Shown here: piece after piece, positions 14,087 to 22,529 of the stretch
Layout of the letters: each line of letters starts with the position of its first letter
Numbering within the stretch: position 1 is the first letter of the stretch
NCBI GenBank assembly: GCA_049302185.1
Contig: JBAQLV010000024.1
Span: 1-30,389 of the forward strand
From: UBA1546 sp049302185
Lineage (GTDB): Bacteria > Nitrospirota > Thermodesulfovibrionia > Thermodesulfovibrionales > UBA1546
Direction of reading: 5' to 3'
Length of the DNA: 30,389 nt
Program-made: the position numbers and the translations under genes
The notes under the pieces: generated by a model
Database searches by the model: none
Told to the model about the DNA's origin: nothing
The model's input: only the letters and a program-made list of their open reading frames with translations

Positions 14087-15358
14087 TTAAAACAACCTTG
14101 CCTGTCCTCTTGGCTTTTTCCTTTCAACTTCCTCAAATATCTTTATCTTGCCGTACTCACCATCAAAGCCGGGCGCTATGCTTACCTTTCCTTTTCTCAT
14201 CAGTGATATTGCCTCTGCAAGCTGATAAGAGCCTGCGCTTTCAATCTCCTCCATTGTACAGTCCATGAGTATCTTAAATTCATTGCCAAGCTTTTCAAGC
14301 AGTTTAAAATACTCATTTCCAACAGCCTTGCTGTTGACGCCTACTTTCAATGTCTCAGAAATAATCTCAGCGAGCGGGATAACGGAATAAAAAACAGGAG
14401 CATTTTCAGGTTTGAATCCATTTTTCCTGTCAGCAAGCTTATCTACCCTGTGCATAACTCCGATTGTCACCTTCTTGCCGCATACAGGACATAAATAATT
14501 GTTCTTTATCGTTTCCTCAGGCGAAAGGCTCACGCCGCACATCCTGTGGCCGTCATAATGGTATTTTCCTTCTTCGGGAAAAAATTCTATTGTGCCTGTA
14601 AAACCACCACTTTTTTTCATTGCATTTGTGATTGCCGTATATGAGACATCTGTATCCAGAATATTTGCTTCTCTTCCTATCTTCTGAGGTGAATGCGCAT
14701 CAGAGTGTGATGTTAATGTAATCCTGTCAAGGACTGACAGCCTCCAGTTCATCTGCGGGTCAGAGGAAAGCCCTGTCTCAATCGCATAAACATGCGGCGT
14801 TAATTCTTCAAAACACTCCTCAAGAGAATCAAAACCCGAAGCTGCGCCAAAAACTGAAAAGTGAGGCGTCCACGCATGTGCCGGAATAAGCATTGCATCT
14901 TCCGATGCCTCAAGGACAATCCTCAGAAGTTCCTTTGCATCAAGTCCGAGAATGGGCCTTCCGTCCGCTGACAAATTACCTATCTTTGAGAGTTTTGAAT
15001 TAATTTTTTCCGCTGTATTGAAGTCAGGCGCCAAAACAATACTGTGTATCTTTCTTAATCTTCCGTTTTTACTGTAAATACAGCTTATCTCTGCTGTAAG
15101 CATGAAATACATCTCAGATGAGCAGGACGCGGGGATGTCATTAAGCCGGTATTTATTTTTCAATCTGAACAAGCCGTTTCCGCAGTTGTCCAGCTTTTCC
15201 TTAATCTCACTCAGCCATTGCGGGTGAGTAAAGTCGCCTGTCCCAAGAACCGTTATGCCCTTTAGCTGTGACCATTTCCAGAGATTTTCAAGAGTCATGT
15301 CCCTGCTTGTTGCGCGGGAATATCTTGAATGCATATGAAGGTCTGCTATAAATCTCAT
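14087..15358 (-). CDS. Endonuclease Q-like DNA repair enzyme (PHP domain plus zinc-binding domain)
   Basis: The 423-residue protein matches EndoQ, which nicks DNA 5' of deaminated bases (uracil, hypoxanthine) and AP sites. The PHP phosphoesterase signature is DLHMHSRYSRATS at residues 5-17, with further metal ligands in LGTGDFTHP, IPAHAWTPHFSVFG and TSHSDAHSPQKIGRE. A Cys-bearing module follows (GHRMCGVSLSPEET, then LCPVCGKKVTIGVMHRV). The C-terminus is GQARLF, resembling the Q-x-x-L-F bacterial sliding-clamp peptide, whereas archaeal EndoQ uses a PCNA-binding peptide. The start codon lies 10 nt behind the CCA end of tRNA-Val, without a Shine-Dalgarno. Confidence 0.88.
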   Translation of the reverse strand: MRFIADLHMHSRYSRATSRDMTLENLWKWSQLKGITVLGTGDFTHPQWLSEIKEKLDNCGNGLFRLKNKYRLNDIPASCSSEMYFMLTAEISCIYSKNGRLRKIHSIVLAPDFNTAEKINSKLSKIGNLSADGRPILGLDAKELLRIVLEASEDAMLIPAHAWTPHFSVFGAASGFDSLEECFEELTPHVYAIETGLSSDPQMNWRLSVLDRITLTSHSDAHSPQKIGREANILDTDVSYTAITNAMKKSGGFTGTIEFFPEEGKYHYDGHRMCGVSLSPEETIKNNYLCPVCGKKVTIGVMHRVDKLADRKNGFKPENAPVFYSVIPLAEIISETLKVGVNSKAVGNEYFKLLEKLGNEFKILMDCTMEEIESAGSYQLAEAISLMRKGKVSIAPGFDGEYGKIKIFEEVERKKPRGQARLF

Positions 15359-15368
15359 TTTTAATAAA

Positions 15369-15443
15369 TGGTAGGCCCGGGCGGTCTCGAACCGCCGACC
15401 TCTTCCGTGTCAAGGAAGCGCTCTCCCCCTGAGCTACGAGCCT
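15369..15443 (-). tRNA. tRNA-Val (anticodon GAC)
   Basis: The 75-nt cloverleaf has acceptor arms AGGCTCG / CGGGCCT (one G-T pair), D-arm GCTCAGGGGGAGAGC, anticodon stem-loop CTTCC-TTGACAC-GGAAG (GAC at plus 15409-15411), T-arm GGCGG-TTCGAGA-CCGCC, discriminator A and an encoded CCA. It lies 10 nt upstream of the EndoQ gene on the same strand. Confidence 0.96.
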
Positions 15444-15452
15444 GAGATATCA

Positions 15453-15482
15453 ATTAAAACACAAACATGGGCTATGTTTCAA
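15453..15482 (-). promoter_or_regulatory. Promoter of tRNA-Val (and possibly endoQ)
   Basis: On the minus strand TTGAAA (15482-15477) and TTTAAT (15458-15453) are separated by 18 nt, and TTTAAT ends 9 nt before the mature tRNA 5' end. Confidence 0.4.
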
Positions 15483-15582
15483 GAATTATATGAGCAAAAT
15501 CAGTTAACAGATAGCATGAGATTGTGTCTGAGCGGATTTTTTTGCCGATATTCAGCGAGTCAAACTAAGAATATAAAGAGGC

Positions 15583-15616
15583 AAAAACCTCGGAGTCCCG
15601 ATCTTATCGGGACGAG
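15583..15616 (-). terminator. Probable intrinsic terminator of moeA
   Basis: The minus strand reads CTCG-TCCCGAT-AAG-ATCGGGA-CTC-CGAG followed by GTTTTTG. The stem has a small internal bulge. It lies about 40 nt beyond the moeA stop. Confidence 0.55.
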
Positions 15617-15655
15617 AATGAGCGAAGGGCTTGTCCAATCTCAGAGATATACTCA

Positions 15656-16915
15656 TTAATTACTAAACAGCCTTACCTCCACAACCTCGCCTTGCTCCAC
15701 TCCAAGCTTCCTGAGCGGAATAACAACAATCCCGTCAGCCTTAACAAGAGTCGTTATAAGTCCCGACTTTCCCAGAATGGGATTCGCCCAGATTTCATCG
15801 CCCCGCTCTTCAAGGGCAACCCTTATGTGGTCTTCCCTCCCTGAACTTGATGCGATATTTTTTGCCATCTTTGCCGTTACAGTAAGTCTTCTGCCTCTGA
15901 ATCTGTTTTCAGAAATGCCTGTGAGTTTTTTCAGGACAGGTTCAATGAACTGTTCAAAGCATACTGTGATAGCAGCAGGATGCCCGGGAAGCCCGAATAC
16001 AGGCTTGTTGTTTATGATGCCACCTATGAGGGGTTTACCGGGTTTAATTGATACGCCGTGGAATAAAACTCCGGGGCTTCCGACATCATTTATAACCTTA
16101 GCTGTCATATCTTTTGTTCCTACAGAACTCCCGCCTGTTATAAGCACCATGGCAGAATCCTTAAAAGACTCTTCAACTATATTTTTTATAACGCTGTATT
16201 CGTCGCTGAATATGCCGCGTTTTACAGGCTCTCCTCCCGCTTCTGATATAAGGCCTGCAAGATTAAATGAATTTATGTCTCTCACCTGTCCGGGTTTAAC
16301 ATCGCTGTTTGCAGGAACAATCTCATTCCCTGTTGATATTATGGAAACCTTCGGTTTTTCATAAACATAAACCTCTGTTATTCCGAGCCCTGCAAGCGCT
16401 CCTGTATCCTGAGGCCTGAGCATGTGCCCTCTCTTTAATACGAGAGCGCCTTTTTTTACATCCTCCCCTGCCTGTATTACATTTTCACCGGGCGCTGCCG
16501 GCTTCATTACTTCTACCATCTTTTCATCTATCGTCTGTGCATGTTCTATCATAACGACTGCATCGGCGCCCTCTGGAAGCATCCCGCCTGTTGCTATCTT
16601 TGCTGTTATCCCTTTTTTAAGCTCAAAGTCAGGCATTGCGCCCATCAATACTTCACCGGCAATGTTAAGATATGCGGGAAGACCGTCCGAAGCGCCAAAT
16701 GTATCAGACGAATTAACTGCAAAGCCATCAACCGTTGACCGTGCAAACTGGGGGAGGTTTTCAGGTGAGTATATATCGCGCGACAAAATCCTCTTGCATG
16801 AGTGTTCTATATTCAGTTTTATATCGGGAGGAAACACCGCAGAAAGATTTTTAAGTACAAACTCCAGCGCCTTTTCAACGGTAATAACTTCTTCTCTGCC
16901 TAGCATGTCTCGCAT
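15656..16915 (-). CDS. moeA: Molybdopterin molybdenumtransferase MoeA
   Basis: MoeA inserts molybdate (or tungstate) into adenylylated molybdopterin, the last step of cofactor synthesis. The 419-residue protein has the whole MoeA layout: domain I/II with LPQFARSTVDGFAV and ATGGMLPEGADAVVMIE, the MogA-like domain III with ISTGNEIV, ITGGSSVGTKD and GVSIKPGKP then GLPGHPAA, and the C-terminal beta domain ending VVEVRLFSN. The ATG at 16915 has AAGAAGGG upstream. The only cofactor gene in the window, it implies Mo/W enzymes such as formate dehydrogenase elsewhere, consistent with the downstream Wood-Ljungdahl genes. Confidence 0.95.
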   Translation of the reverse strand: MRDMLGREEVITVEKALEFVLKNLSAVFPPDIKLNIEHSCKRILSRDIYSPENLPQFARSTVDGFAVNSSDTFGASDGLPAYLNIAGEVLMGAMPDFELKKGITAKIATGGMLPEGADAVVMIEHAQTIDEKMVEVMKPAAPGENVIQAGEDVKKGALVLKRGHMLRPQDTGALAGLGITEVYVYEKPKVSIISTGNEIVPANSDVKPGQVRDINSFNLAGLISEAGGEPVKRGIFSDEYSVIKNIVEESFKDSAMVLITGGSSVGTKDMTAKVINDVGSPGVLFHGVSIKPGKPLIGGIINNKPVFGLPGHPAAITVCFEQFIEPVLKKLTGISENRFRGRRLTVTAKMAKNIASSSGREDHIRVALEERGDEIWANPILGKSGLITTLVKADGIVVIPLRKLGVEQGEVVEVRLFSN

Positions 16916-16957
16916 ACGCCCTTCTTCTTAGCCTAAGATTATTCGTTAAAAGCCGGT

Positions 16958-17716
16958 TCAGATTAGATAGTTTTTGAAATGCTTTTTATGTCTCTGGCTG
17001 CCGAGCGGACTCTTCTTTAAAACTGCCGAATCAGCGCCATTCTGAAGAAGATCAACCATCCTGTCCAATGATTTTTCCTGAAGTCTCTTTATATTTTCCC
17101 TCTTATAAACAGGAGCAATGATAATATTTCTGTCAATAAAACTGCTTACTCTCTTCTGATGAAGCCCTGAGATTAACACTACACTTTTAAGAATCCTCTT
17201 ATTTGTTTTAAAAGAAAATATAGCGGTATCCAGAGACCCCTCAAGAAAAGTGTCATTCCTTCGCTGAACTTTTTTATCTATTGTGACTGCCTGAAACCAG
17301 TATTTTTTGTCAACAATGCTGTCTGCCTTCAGTTCAAGGAATGTATGCCCGACATTCTTTTTCCCTGCTGTCAGCATCTCATGCGCAACAGTATCAGCGG
17401 CAAGATGGCTCATGTAACCATAAACAAAGGCCTTTTGCTGTTGTGTCTTGGCAGCCTCAAAAAGACCCAATGCCACATCCCAGCTGTGTGAACTTTTCTC
17501 ATCAGGCAGATACTTCTTGCCAAAAATAATATCCGCCATCAGGTTGCCGTAAAGAAAGTCGCTTTTGTATTTTTTCATCAGCGCATATATTCCGGCAGGA
17601 AGAAGCGAACCGAGGTAATAGATCTCGCTGCCCAGATAGACATGTGTAAGAGGCCCCCACGCAAAGGCAGCGGAAGGCAAGGCTATAAATGAGATTACTA
17701 ATAAAAATTTAAACAT
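16958..17716 (-). CDS. Secreted zinc-dependent phospholipase C-like protein
   Basis: The 252-residue protein starts with a signal peptide (MFKFLLVISFIALPSAAFA). The mature N-terminus begins WGPLTHVYLG, so the zinc-binding Trp/His region lies at the chain start as in Zn-dependent phospholipase C/S1-P1 nucleases. More ligands are in YGNLMADIIFGK, SSHSWDVA, YMSHLAADTVAHE and GHTFLELKAD. Substrate is unknown: related bacterial proteins are annotated as zinc-dependent PLC or hydrolases without experiment. It precedes moeA on the same strand with a 42-nt gap, so the two may be cotranscribed. Confidence 0.75.
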   Translation of the reverse strand: MFKFLLVISFIALPSAAFAWGPLTHVYLGSEIYYLGSLLPAGIYALMKKYKSDFLYGNLMADIIFGKKYLPDEKSSHSWDVALGLFEAAKTQQQKAFVYGYMSHLAADTVAHEMLTAGKKNVGHTFLELKADSIVDKKYWFQAVTIDKKVQRRNDTFLEGSLDTAIFSFKTNKRILKSVVLISGLHQKRVSSFIDRNIIIAPVYKRENIKRLQEKSLDRMVDLLQNGADSAVLKKSPLGSQRHKKHFKNYLI

Positions 17717-17845
17717 TATTTAATTCGGTCAGAATGATAAACTGCTGATTCCATACTCACTTATTCTACCAAATCACATAAAGAAATTGCCATTCATTTT
17801 TCTTCATTTAAGCGAAAGGCAAACTCTATCATTTGACTTTTTCAG

Positions 17846-17874
17846 TTGACAGGCATACTCCTCCATGATATATT
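17846..17874 (+). promoter_or_regulatory. Near-consensus sigma70 promoter of the microprotein gene
   Basis: TTGACA (17846-17851), a 17-nt spacer and TATATT (17869-17874) form one of the best promoters in the window. Predicted transcription start is near 17881, about 25 nt upstream of the ATG at 17906. Confidence 0.65.
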
Positions 17875-17905
17875 GAACTTAAAATAAATAAAGAAGGAGG
17901 AAACC

Positions 17906-17974
17906 ATGTCCTGCAAACCGGGTCATAAATCAACCTGCGGAACCAAAAAGACCGCAAAGAAAAAAAAGAAATAA
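17906..17974 (+). CDS. 22-residue Cys/His/Lys-rich microprotein
   Basis: The reading frame encodes MSCKPGHKSTCGTKK then TAKKKKK and stop. An ideal AAGGAGG Shine-Dalgarno lies 6 nt upstream, and a near-consensus promoter precedes it, so translation is well supported despite the length. The N-terminal half contains C-x3-H-x3-C, a possible metal-binding group; the C-terminal half is a run of lysines that could bind nucleic acid or acidic membranes. I do not recognise a family. Convergent mtgA lies downstream, with a weak hairpin between. Confidence 0.65.
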   Translation: MSCKPGHKSTCGTKKTAKKKKK

Positions 17975-17992
17975 GGCAGAAAAGATGAACTA

Positions 17993-18018
17993 CCCCGAAG
18001 CAAGCTTCGAGGAATTCT
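17993..18018 (+). terminator. Weak terminator-like hairpin after the microprotein gene
   Basis: CGAAG-CAAG-CTTCG (extended by two more pairs across a mismatch) is followed by AATTCTTTT. It sits between two convergent genes. Confidence 0.35.
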
Positions 18019-18050
18019 TTTGATTAAAATCCGACAAGTAAGCGTAAAGA

Positions 18051-18854
18051 CTATTGCGCGGGTGTTTGCCGGGTCTCTGAAAGATTAGGAGAGGCGGTGT
18101 CTTTACTTCCGTTTTCTAAAACCTCTTCGTATTGAGGGACAACAATGCCTCTCTTTATCATTATGTTATAAATCAGATTTGAGCGGTTCACCACATATTT
18201 TGAATCGCCGGCAGGATTATACTTTCTCGGATTCGGAAGCACAGATGCAAGTCTGGCAGACTCATCAGGAGTAAGATTAGACGCAGGCTTCCCATAATAA
18301 TGACCTGCGGCAGCCTCTATTCCGAATATCCCTGCGTCTCCCCACTCAGCTACATTGAGGTATAACTCAAGAATCCTCTTCTTGCTAAGTATCTTTTCCA
18401 TCCTCCATGTGATAACCGCTTCCTCTATCTTCCTCAAAGGATTTTTTGAGGGCGTAAGATAAAGGTTCTTCGCAAGCTGCTGAGATATGGTGCTTCCGCC
18501 AGCCTTGAATTTCCCTGCTTTTATATCTTTTTCCATCGCCTTCTGCATCGCCTCATAATCAAAACCCTCATGTCTCCAGAACTTGTCATCCTCGGCAATA
18601 AGCACAGCCTTTATGAGATATGGGGATATCTGCGAGATAGGAACCCATTTCTGCTGAATCCTGTATTTCCTGCCCTGCCTTTTCCATTCCCTTTCCCTGT
18701 ATTCCATAAAAGAAGTCTTCTTTGGATTATGTCTTTTAAGGCTCTCAATATCAGGGAGACTGAAGTAAATGTATGCAATTGCCACTGAAACAAAAAACGC
18801 AAGCAGTATTATCGTTACCTTTAAAAAAGTCCTCTTCTTTTTTTTCTTTCCCAT
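18051..18854 (-). CDS. mtgA: Monofunctional peptidoglycan glycosyltransferase MtgA
   Basis: This GT51 enzyme polymerises lipid II into glycan strands at the inner membrane. The basic start MGKKKKKR and a single membrane helix (residues 11-31) precede the catalytic domain: AVLIAEDDKFWRHEGFD with the general-base Glu, the GGSTISQQLAKNLYL motif, RKIEEAVITWRMEKILSK, and ELYLNVAEWGDAGIFGIEAAA. There is no transpeptidase domain. At 267 residues it is slightly longer than E. coli MtgA because of a polar C-terminal tail. No Shine-Dalgarno is seen; a TAAAAT (18870-18865) lies 10 nt before the ATG. Confidence 0.94.
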   Translation of the reverse strand: MGKKKKKRTFLKVTIILLAFFVSVAIAYIYFSLPDIESLKRHNPKKTSFMEYREREWKRQGRKYRIQQKWVPISQISPYLIKAVLIAEDDKFWRHEGFDYEAMQKAMEKDIKAGKFKAGGSTISQQLAKNLYLTPSKNPLRKIEEAVITWRMEKILSKKRILELYLNVAEWGDAGIFGIEAAAGHYYGKPASNLTPDESARLASVLPNPRKYNPAGDSKYVVNRSNLIYNIMIKRGIVVPQYEEVLENGSKDTASPNLSETRQTPAQ

Positions 18855-19044
18855 GACAGGTCATATTTTAGCATCTCTTTTAAAAAATGAGGGGCTTTTG
18901 AAGGCGCTTAAGAAATAAACATATTCCAAGAGAAAAAAGACCCGCTAATAACTTCCCGTACTAACCAGTTTACAATCTCTTTCAGTAAGTTGTATATTTC
19001 AACAGTTAATCTTTAAGTGCTGTATTTAAATTAAACAGCTTTTG

Positions 19045-20529
19045 ATGCTGTCTATTATGTTTAAAGACGAACATAAAATAATCCTTTTTTCAGTCATTGG
19101 CGGCATATCTGTATGGATAATCGACGCTTTTATAGACTCATTCGTATTCTCAATGGAACCATTCTGGAACTCGCTACTTGCAGATGACATACATGAACTC
19201 TATCTCCGTTCAATCTTCCTGGTAAGTTTTATCTTATTCGGGGTGATAATCTCCAGACTCGTATCCAAGCGCAGACAGGCAGAAGATGCAATAAGAATTA
19301 ATGAGAAGCGATATCGGATGCTTTTCGAAAATGCTGGAGATGCTATTTTCATTCTGGACGCTGAAGGAGAAAAACCAGGCCGAATTGTGGCTGCCAATCA
19401 GGCAGCAGCAGAAATGCACGGATACACAATTAGTGAATTATTAGCACTGAATATAACAGACCTTGATACACCGGAAACCGCTAAAAAAGTCCCTGGCCGG
19501 ATTCAGAGTATGCTGAAAGGGGAAAGGATTAAAACAGAAGCCATTCACCGTAAAAGGGACGGCACTACTTTACCGGTTGAGATTAGCGCTGGATTGTTTG
19601 AGCTCGAAAACCATAAATATATTCTTGCCTTTGATAGGGATATCACTGAACGGAAACTGGCTGAAAGGGTATTAAGGGAGAGCGAAGAGAAGTATCGTTC
19701 ATTAATGGAATCCGTAGGAGATTCCATATATTTGGTAGATAGGGATTTCAGATATCTGTTTATGAATAAAAAGCATCTGTCAAGGCTTGGTTTGACAGAA
19801 GACAGTTTTCTGGGTCAAGCATACAGCGATTCTCATTCACCTGAAGAAACAAAAGGGCTTGTTGAAAAGGTCGATAAGGTGTTCGAAACAGGCGAGTCAG
19901 TCAAGCACGAACATCTAAGCCGCAGAGACAACAGATACTTCCTCCGAACACTAAGCCCTGTAAAAGACACGGATGGAAGCATAATAGCTGTAACCATTGT
20001 TTCAAAGGACATTAACGAGCTCAAGCAGCTGGAGGAAAAACTGCGCGCCTTATCACTTACCGATGAGCTCACAGACCTTTATAACCGGCGGGGATTTTTC
20101 ACGATGGTTGAACAGCTGTTGCGGTTGGCCAAACGGCAGAAGAAAGGAATATTCATGCTATATGCCGACATGGATAATCTGAAGGGAATTAATGATACCT
20201 TGGGCCATCAAGAAGGCGACCGGGCATTAATTGATACTGCCAATATATTTAGAGCAACCTATCGGGAGTCAGACATCATTGCACGCATTGGTGGTGATGA
20301 GTTTGCTGTTATTCCAGCGGGAGTTATTGGGGATAATACTGAAATGATCACTGCCCGTTTCCAAAAAAATGTTAAGGATTACAGCACAAAAAACAAGCGT
20401 AGCTACACGTTGTCGATGAGTTTTGGCATATCGTACTACAATCCAGAATCCCCTTGTTCTGTTGATGAACTGCTACGCCAGGCTGAAAAATTGATGTACG
20501 ATGGAAAAATGCGCAAGCAGAAGCCTTAA
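19045..20529 (+). CDS. Membrane-bound diguanylate cyclase (2 TM, PAS-PAS-GGDEF)
   Basis: Two N-terminal membrane helices (about 12-34 and 50-70) are followed by a PAS domain (about 85-200, with RYRMLFENAGDAIFILD), a second PAS (about 210-330, with KYRSLMESVGDSIYLVD) and a GGDEF domain. The active-site GGDEF is intact at residues 416-420, and R-E-S-D at 407-410 forms a product-inhibition I-site at the standard 5-residue spacing. The enzyme should make cyclic di-GMP in response to a signal bound by the PAS domains. The ATG at 19045 is used; a TTG lies one codon upstream, and no clear ribosome-binding site is visible. No EAL domain is present. Confidence 0.92.
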   Translation: MLSIMFKDEHKIILFSVIGGISVWIIDAFIDSFVFSMEPFWNSLLADDIHELYLRSIFLVSFILFGVIISRLVSKRRQAEDAIRINEKRYRMLFENAGDAIFILDAEGEKPGRIVAANQAAAEMHGYTISELLALNITDLDTPETAKKVPGRIQSMLKGERIKTEAIHRKRDGTTLPVEISAGLFELENHKYILAFDRDITERKLAERVLRESEEKYRSLMESVGDSIYLVDRDFRYLFMNKKHLSRLGLTEDSFLGQAYSDSHSPEETKGLVEKVDKVFETGESVKHEHLSRRDNRYFLRTLSPVKDTDGSIIAVTIVSKDINELKQLEEKLRALSLTDELTDLYNRRGFFTMVEQLLRLAKRQKKGIFMLYADMDNLKGINDTLGHQEGDRALIDTANIFRATYRESDIIARIGGDEFAVIPAGVIGDNTEMITARFQKNVKDYSTKNKRSYTLSMSFGISYYNPESPCSVDELLRQAEKLMYDGKMRKQKP

Positions 20530-20622
20530 TAATAAAGAGGGACAGCTTCACTACGCCGCACAGTTCAGGCGTTAGCCCAAAGAAAGTTTTGAAAAGCTAT
20601 TTAAAAAGAAGATGATTTTAGC

Positions 20623-21387
20623 TTACAGATTAAGAAGCCCCATTCCTTTTCCAATGTGGTAAGCATTTTTTACTGCATCGTCTATGAACTCCTTTGTCTT
20701 CTTCACTGACTCCAGAGTCGAATGACCGGTTGCAAGCAACGCAGTTATAGCAGCAGAAAAAGCGCATCCTGTGCCGTGATATTCCCCTTCCCTCTTAACA
20801 GACTCCATCCTGAAAAAACTGAATCCATCATAGTATAAATCCAGAGCTAATCCCTCTAAATGTCCTCCTGTTATTATCACATTCTCAGTCCCCATCTTTT
20901 TCAATTCCCTTGCGGATTCTTCCATATCAGTTACATTTTCTATTGATATGCCTGTCAGAACGGATGCCTCATAGATGTTCGGGGTTATCACCTTTGCCAA
21001 TGGGAAAAGCTGTTCTCTTATTGCATCCAGCGTTCCGTCTTCAATAAGACTGACCCCTGATGATGATACGCTAACAGGGTCTATAACGAGGTTTTTAAGT
21101 GAATACCTTCTTATAGTTTCAGCGACTGCGCCTACTAACTGTCTGCTGTAAAGCATGCCTGTCTTGACTGCATCAGGCGTTATATCTTTTAAAAGAACGT
21201 CGAGCTGCTCTGCAAAGAAATTCTTATCAACAGGAAAGACAGAGATTACGCCCTCTGTGTTTTGGGCTGTGAGTGCGGAAGCAACCGAAAGTCCATGAAC
21301 ACCGAATGCCCTGAATACTTTAATGTCAGCCTGAAGTCCTGCCCCGCCTGTAGGATCAGAACCTGCTATAGTGAGCACGGATTTCAT
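20623..21387 (-). CDS. thiD: Hydroxymethylpyrimidine/phosphomethylpyrimidine kinase ThiD
   Basis: ThiD phosphorylates HMP and HMP-phosphate for thiamine synthesis. The 254-residue ribokinase-fold protein shows LTIAGSDPTGGAGLQADIK at the N-terminus, VIDPVSVSSSG, VITPNIYEASVLTG, VIITGGHLEG and the anion hole/catalytic GTGCAFSAAITALLATG. There is no TPP riboswitch upstream and no Shine-Dalgarno; instead TATAAT ends 6 nt before the ATG, so the mRNA is probably leaderless. No other thiamine genes are nearby. Confidence 0.95.
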   Translation of the reverse strand: MKSVLTIAGSDPTGGAGLQADIKVFRAFGVHGLSVASALTAQNTEGVISVFPVDKNFFAEQLDVLLKDITPDAVKTGMLYSRQLVGAVAETIRRYSLKNLVIDPVSVSSSGVSLIEDGTLDAIREQLFPLAKVITPNIYEASVLTGISIENVTDMEESARELKKMGTENVIITGGHLEGLALDLYYDGFSFFRMESVKREGEYHGTGCAFSAAITALLATGHSTLESVKKTKEFIDDAVKNAYHIGKGMGLLNL

Positions 21388-21393
21388 CTGTGA

Positions 21394-21399
21394 ATTATA
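21394..21399 (-). promoter_or_regulatory. -10 element of thiD, placed for a leaderless transcript
   Basis: Minus-strand TATAAT ends exactly 6 nt before the thiD ATG, the same spacing seen at nfeD and the macro-domain gene. Confidence 0.5.
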
Positions 21400-21653
21400 C
21401 TATATCTCTGCATCAAAAGGATTAACAGGCTGAGGGCTATAAATCTAAAAATCTTATAGATTCATAAAAATTAAAAATTGTCAATAATCTTTACCTGCTT
21501 AAGAAGTTTATGTTACCATTTATAACTTATCTCCGGCTTTATTGTTTAAGCCTGAAATATTATAGTTTGATCCGGAATTATTGCCTATTATTTGTAGAAT
21601 TTTCTTTTTGAAAAATTTTCTTATGGAGTAAAATACCCAAGGAGGTTTCAGGG

Positions 21654-22436
21654 ATGTTGATAATCGGTGAGAAGCTTAGCATCATAGCCAAGAGAGTCAG
21701 AGAGGCAATGATAAAAAAGGATAAGGGACCTATACAGGAGATCGCAATCTCCCAGTGGAAAGCCGGCGCAGGAATGATAGATGCAAACATAGGCCCTGCG
21801 GAAGACGGCGGAGAAGATTTAATGCAGTGGATGGTTACGACAATACAGGAAGTCGTATCATTGCCGATATGCCTTGACACAACAAATGCTAAAGCAATAG
21901 AGGCAGGACTTAAGGTGCATAACAACCAATGGGGAAAACCTTTAATAAATTCAACATCAAACGACCCTGAGAGATTTCCCATTCTTGAACTCGGGGCAAA
22001 ATATAATGCTCATGTTATAGGCCTTACAGTCGGAAAAGGAGGGCTTCCGGCAGATGCGGAAGAGCGAGCTGCAATAGCGGCAGAGATAATGGGACGGGCA
22101 ATGGAATACGGCGTTCCGCTTGAAGACATTTACCTTGATCCGCTGGTATTACAGATTGCAACCTCTCAGGATCACGCAAGGCATGTGATAAAGGCAATAA
22201 AGATGTTTCAGGAACTTAATGATCCGCCTATGAAAACAGTGGTCGGACTTAGCAACATATCAAACGGCTGTCCAAAGGCATTGAGGCCCATAGTAAATAA
22301 ATATTATTTTGGATTACTGATGTACGAGGGTTTAACAGCAGCGATAGCTGATGCGCATGAGGTTACAGAAACCTCAAAGACAATAGATGTGATAATGGGC
22401 AAAACCCTTTATGCGCATTCGTATCTGGAGATGTAA
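21654..22436 (+). CDS. acsE: Methyltetrahydrofolate:corrinoid/iron-sulfur protein methyltransferase AcsE
   Basis: AcsE moves the methyl group of 5-methyl-tetrahydrofolate to the cobalt of the corrinoid iron-sulfur protein. The 260-residue pterin-binding TIM barrel begins MLIIGEKLS and contains GAGMIDANIGP, PICLDTTNAKAIEAG, LINSTSNDPERF, DIYLDPLVLQIATSQDH and VVGLSNISNGCP, all characteristic of the family, with the Asp and Asn residues that bind the pterin. A strong AAGGAGG lies 8 nt upstream of the ATG. It is the first gene of the operon, after a 266-bp AT-rich leader in which I could not fix a promoter. The ThiD gene diverges. Confidence 0.95.
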   Translation: MLIIGEKLSIIAKRVREAMIKKDKGPIQEIAISQWKAGAGMIDANIGPAEDGGEDLMQWMVTTIQEVVSLPICLDTTNAKAIEAGLKVHNNQWGKPLINSTSNDPERFPILELGAKYNAHVIGLTVGKGGLPADAEERAAIAAEIMGRAMEYGVPLEDIYLDPLVLQIATSQDHARHVIKAIKMFQELNDPPMKTVVGLSNISNGCPKALRPIVNKYYFGLLMYEGLTAAIADAHEVTETSKTIDVIMGKTLYAHSYLEM

Positions 22437-22440
22437 ATAA

Positions 22441-22512
22441 GTGAGAAGTAAGAAGTGAGAAGTAAGAGGTTTATGATTTTTTACTTCCCATTTCCCACTT
22501 CCTGCTTCCTAA
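22441..22512. repeat. Short-repeat array in the acsE-acsD spacer
   Basis: The left arm repeats GTGAGAAGTAAGAA. After GGTTTATGATTTT the right arm repeats its complement (TTACTTCCCATTTCCCACTTCC, TGCTTCC). It ends 9 nt before the acsD ribosome-binding site GGAGG. Confidence 0.85.
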
Positions 22513-22529
22513 TTTAAACTGGAGGTTTT

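Noticed and set aside
20561..20580. TTCAGGCGTTAGCC after the diguanylate cyclase resembles the 3' end of an attC site.
   Set aside because: No matching GGCTAAC-type 5' box or complementary inner arm was found upstream, so it was not called as attC.
21388..21653. A TPP riboswitch or other structured leader between thiD and acsE.
   Set aside because: No conserved TPP-aptamer motifs are visible. The thiD -10 element lies 6 nt from its ATG and leaves no room for a leader.
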